Shown piece after piece: positions 4,616-5,880 of a stretch of DNA of 5,880 nucleotides (the stretch's first letter is position 1; each line of letters opens with the position of its first letter). The position numbers and the translations under genes are program-made. Below the pieces are notes generated by a model. That model ran no database searches, was not told where the DNA came from, and saw only the letters and a program-made list of their open reading frames with translations. This DNA comes from Streptosporangiaceae bacterium (lineage in GTDB: Bacteria > Actinomycetota > Actinomycetes > Streptosporangiales > Streptosporangiaceae), in contig JASIBM010000540.1 in the NCBI GenBank assembly GCA_030045175.1, forward strand, positions 1-5,880. The letters run 5' to 3'.

Positions 4616-4646
4616 GCGCACGGCGCGCAGAGCCCGCGACAGCGCA

Positions 4647-5849
4647 ATGGCAGCCACCAGGGCCGCCCCGGTCGTCGGCAAGCAGGCCGCAGGCGCATCG
4701 GCGAGGGCCAGTGAACAGGCCACGACACAGGCCGGCGCGGGCCTGGCGCTGGCGTCGCGACTCCCCGACTTTCCCTGGGACGTGCTCGAGCCCGCATCGA
4801 GGACGGCTCGGGCGCACCCCGGCGGGATCGTCGACCTGTCCATGGGATCCCCGGTCGATCCGGTTCCTGAACTTGTGCGTGACGCGCTCGCCGCAGCCGC
4901 CAATTCACCCGGCTACCCGCTGACCAAGGGCACCGGCCAGCTCCGCGCCGCCGCCGCCGACTGGCTCGGCCGCAGGCACGGGGTGGTCATCAGCGCGGAC
5001 GCCGTGCTGCCTGTCATCGGCACCAAGGAATTCATCGCCGGCCTGCCTACGCTGCTCGGATGCGGTCCCGCGGACGTGGTCTGCTTCCCTGAGCTCGCCT
5101 ACCCCACCTACGACGTCGGGGCCAGGCTGGCGGGGGCGCGGCCGATCAGCACCGACGAACCCGACCTGCTCGGGCCTGACGCCGGCTCGATCGCGCTGGC
5201 CTGGGTCAACTCGCCGTCGAATCCGACCGGGCGAGTGCTCTCTCCGACGCGCCTGCGCGACCTCGTGGCCTGGGCGCGCGGGGCGGGCGCCGTGCTCGCG
5301 TCCGACGAGTGCTACATCGATCTCGGCTACGAGGCAACCCCGGTCTCCGTGCTGCATCCCGACGTCTGCGGCGGCTCGCACTCCGGACTGCTCGCTGTCT
5401 ACTCGCTGTCCAAGCGCTCCAACCTGGCCGGCTACCGGGCGGGCTTCGTGACCGGGGACCCGTCGCTCGTGGCTGAACTGCTGGAGGTGCGCAAGCACGC
5501 GGGGATGATGGTCCCAGCGCCGGTTCAGGCGGCCATGGCCGCCGCGCTGTCCGACGACGCGCACGCGCAGGAGCAGCGGGCCCGCTACGCCGGCCGCCGG
5601 GCCCGGCTGCGGCCGGCCCTAGAGGCGGCGGGCTGGGCCGTGCACGACTCGGAGGCGGGCCTGTACCTGTGGGCGGCCCGGCCCGGGATGGACGGCTGGA
5701 CGTCGGTCGGCTGGCTGGCCGACGCGGGGATCCTGGTCGCGCCCGGCGAGTTCTACGGGCCGGCCGGGTCGGAGCACGTGCGGATCGCGCTGACCGCGAC
5801 CGATGAGCGGATCGACGCCGCCGCGGCGCGGCTGGCTGACCCGCGCTGA
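4647..5849 (+). CDS. dapC: N-succinyldiaminopimelate aminotransferase (DapC)
   Basis: PLP enzyme of aminotransferase fold type I that converts N-succinyl-2-amino-6-ketopimelate and glutamate to N-succinyl-LL-diaminopimelate, the step after DapD. Key residues are visible in the 400-residue product: the PLP lysine Lys256 in SLSKRSNLAGYRAGF; Asn192 in NSPSNPTG; Asp220 and Tyr223 in ASDECYID, which contact the cofactor ring; Arg264, which contacts its phosphate; and Arg379 in HVRIALT, which should bind the substrate carboxylate. The block LSMGSPVDPVPELV and GYPLTKGT are characteristic of the actinobacterial DapC group. The conserved protein begins at about residue 37 (SRLPDFPWD). The first 36 residues are an Ala/Thr-rich lead with no clear function, and no ATG, GTG or TTG start closer to the domain was found, so ATG at 4647 is kept although its ribosome binding site is weak. 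Likely co-transcribed with fdxA. Confidence 0.94.
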   Translation: MAATRAAPVVGKQAAGASARASEQATTQAGAGLALASRLPDFPWDVLEPASRTARAHPGGIVDLSMGSPVDPVPELVRDALAAAANSPGYPLTKGTGQLRAAAADWLGRRHGVVISADAVLPVIGTKEFIAGLPTLLGCGPADVVCFPELAYPTYDVGARLAGARPISTDEPDLLGPDAGSIALAWVNSPSNPTGRVLSPTRLRDLVAWARGAGAVLASDECYIDLGYEATPVSVLHPDVCGGSHSGLLAVYSLSKRSNLAGYRAGFVTGDPSLVAELLEVRKHAGMMVPAPVQAAMAAALSDDAHAQEQRARYAGRRARLRPALEAAGWAVHDSEAGLYLWAARPGMDGWTSVGWLADAGILVAPGEFYGPAGSEHVRIALTATDERIDAAAARLADPR

Positions 5850-5862
5850 CGGGACCTACCAG

Positions 5863-5871
5863 TTATCCACA
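5863..5871 (+). promoter_or_regulatory. Single perfect DnaA-box match
   Basis: TTATCCACA lies 13 bases after the dapC stop and equals the E. coli consensus DnaA box. Nothing else in the window suggests an origin, and the flanking sequence is cut off, so it may be an isolated DnaA titration or regulatory site or chance. Confidence 0.35.
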
Positions 5872-5880
5872 GCCCCGCGG

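Noticed and set aside
4905..5564. Minus-strand open frame of about 219 codons
   Set aside because: Antisense to dapC, Arg/Gly-rich and without recognisable motifs.

Overview
The window reads as chromosomal DNA of a high-GC actinobacterium (Actinomycetota). The base composition is strongly GC-rich, GTG starts are common, and two adjacent genes seem to start leaderless just after TANNNT-type -10 boxes. The gene neighbourhood (7Fe ferredoxin + DapC, DapD, a small DivIVA-like membrane protein + Tag) matches the lysine/diaminopimelate block that mycobacteria and streptomycetes carry. I cannot name the genus.

Layout. Minus strand, positions 1-1313: a tight operon read right to left. A small membrane protein with a DivIVA-like segment (1313-822) overlaps tag, 3-methyladenine DNA glycosylase I (825-142), by four bases. 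Four bases after tag, a short open frame (137 to the window edge) may be a third gene, cut off by the window. Positions 1314-2342 hold no gene I can support. This stretch contains two tandem-repeat arrays (six copies of a 12-base core at 1473-1577; 21-bp units at 1782-1981), some hairpins, and a 25-bp imperfect inverted repeat near its two ends (1338-1362 and 2285-2309). Minus strand 3248-2343: dapD, of the type first known from Gram-negative bacteria, with a repetitive N-terminal extension. Plus strand 3309-4163: a membrane-anchored extracytoplasmic protein with a lysozyme/lytic-transglycosylase-like motif, divergent from dapD. Plus strand 4289-5849: fdxA and dapC, 31 bases apart and probably one operon. 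The last bases carry a perfect single DnaA-box match.

How the genes fit together. DapD makes N-succinyl-2-amino-6-ketopimelate from tetrahydrodipicolinate. DapC transaminates it to N-succinyl-LL-diaminopimelate. The window therefore holds two consecutive steps of the succinylase route to meso-DAP and lysine, but no dapE. The lytic-transglycosylase-like protein and the DivIVA-like protein also point to the cell envelope. Tag is a DNA-repair gene whose link to the block is positional.

The most unusual aspects are the repeat-rich gene-free kilobase bounded by inverted repeats, where other actinobacteria commonly carry dapE, folP and related genes; the DapD type; and the probable pair of divergent leaderless promoters between dapD and its neighbour. 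I found no clear new multi-gene system.
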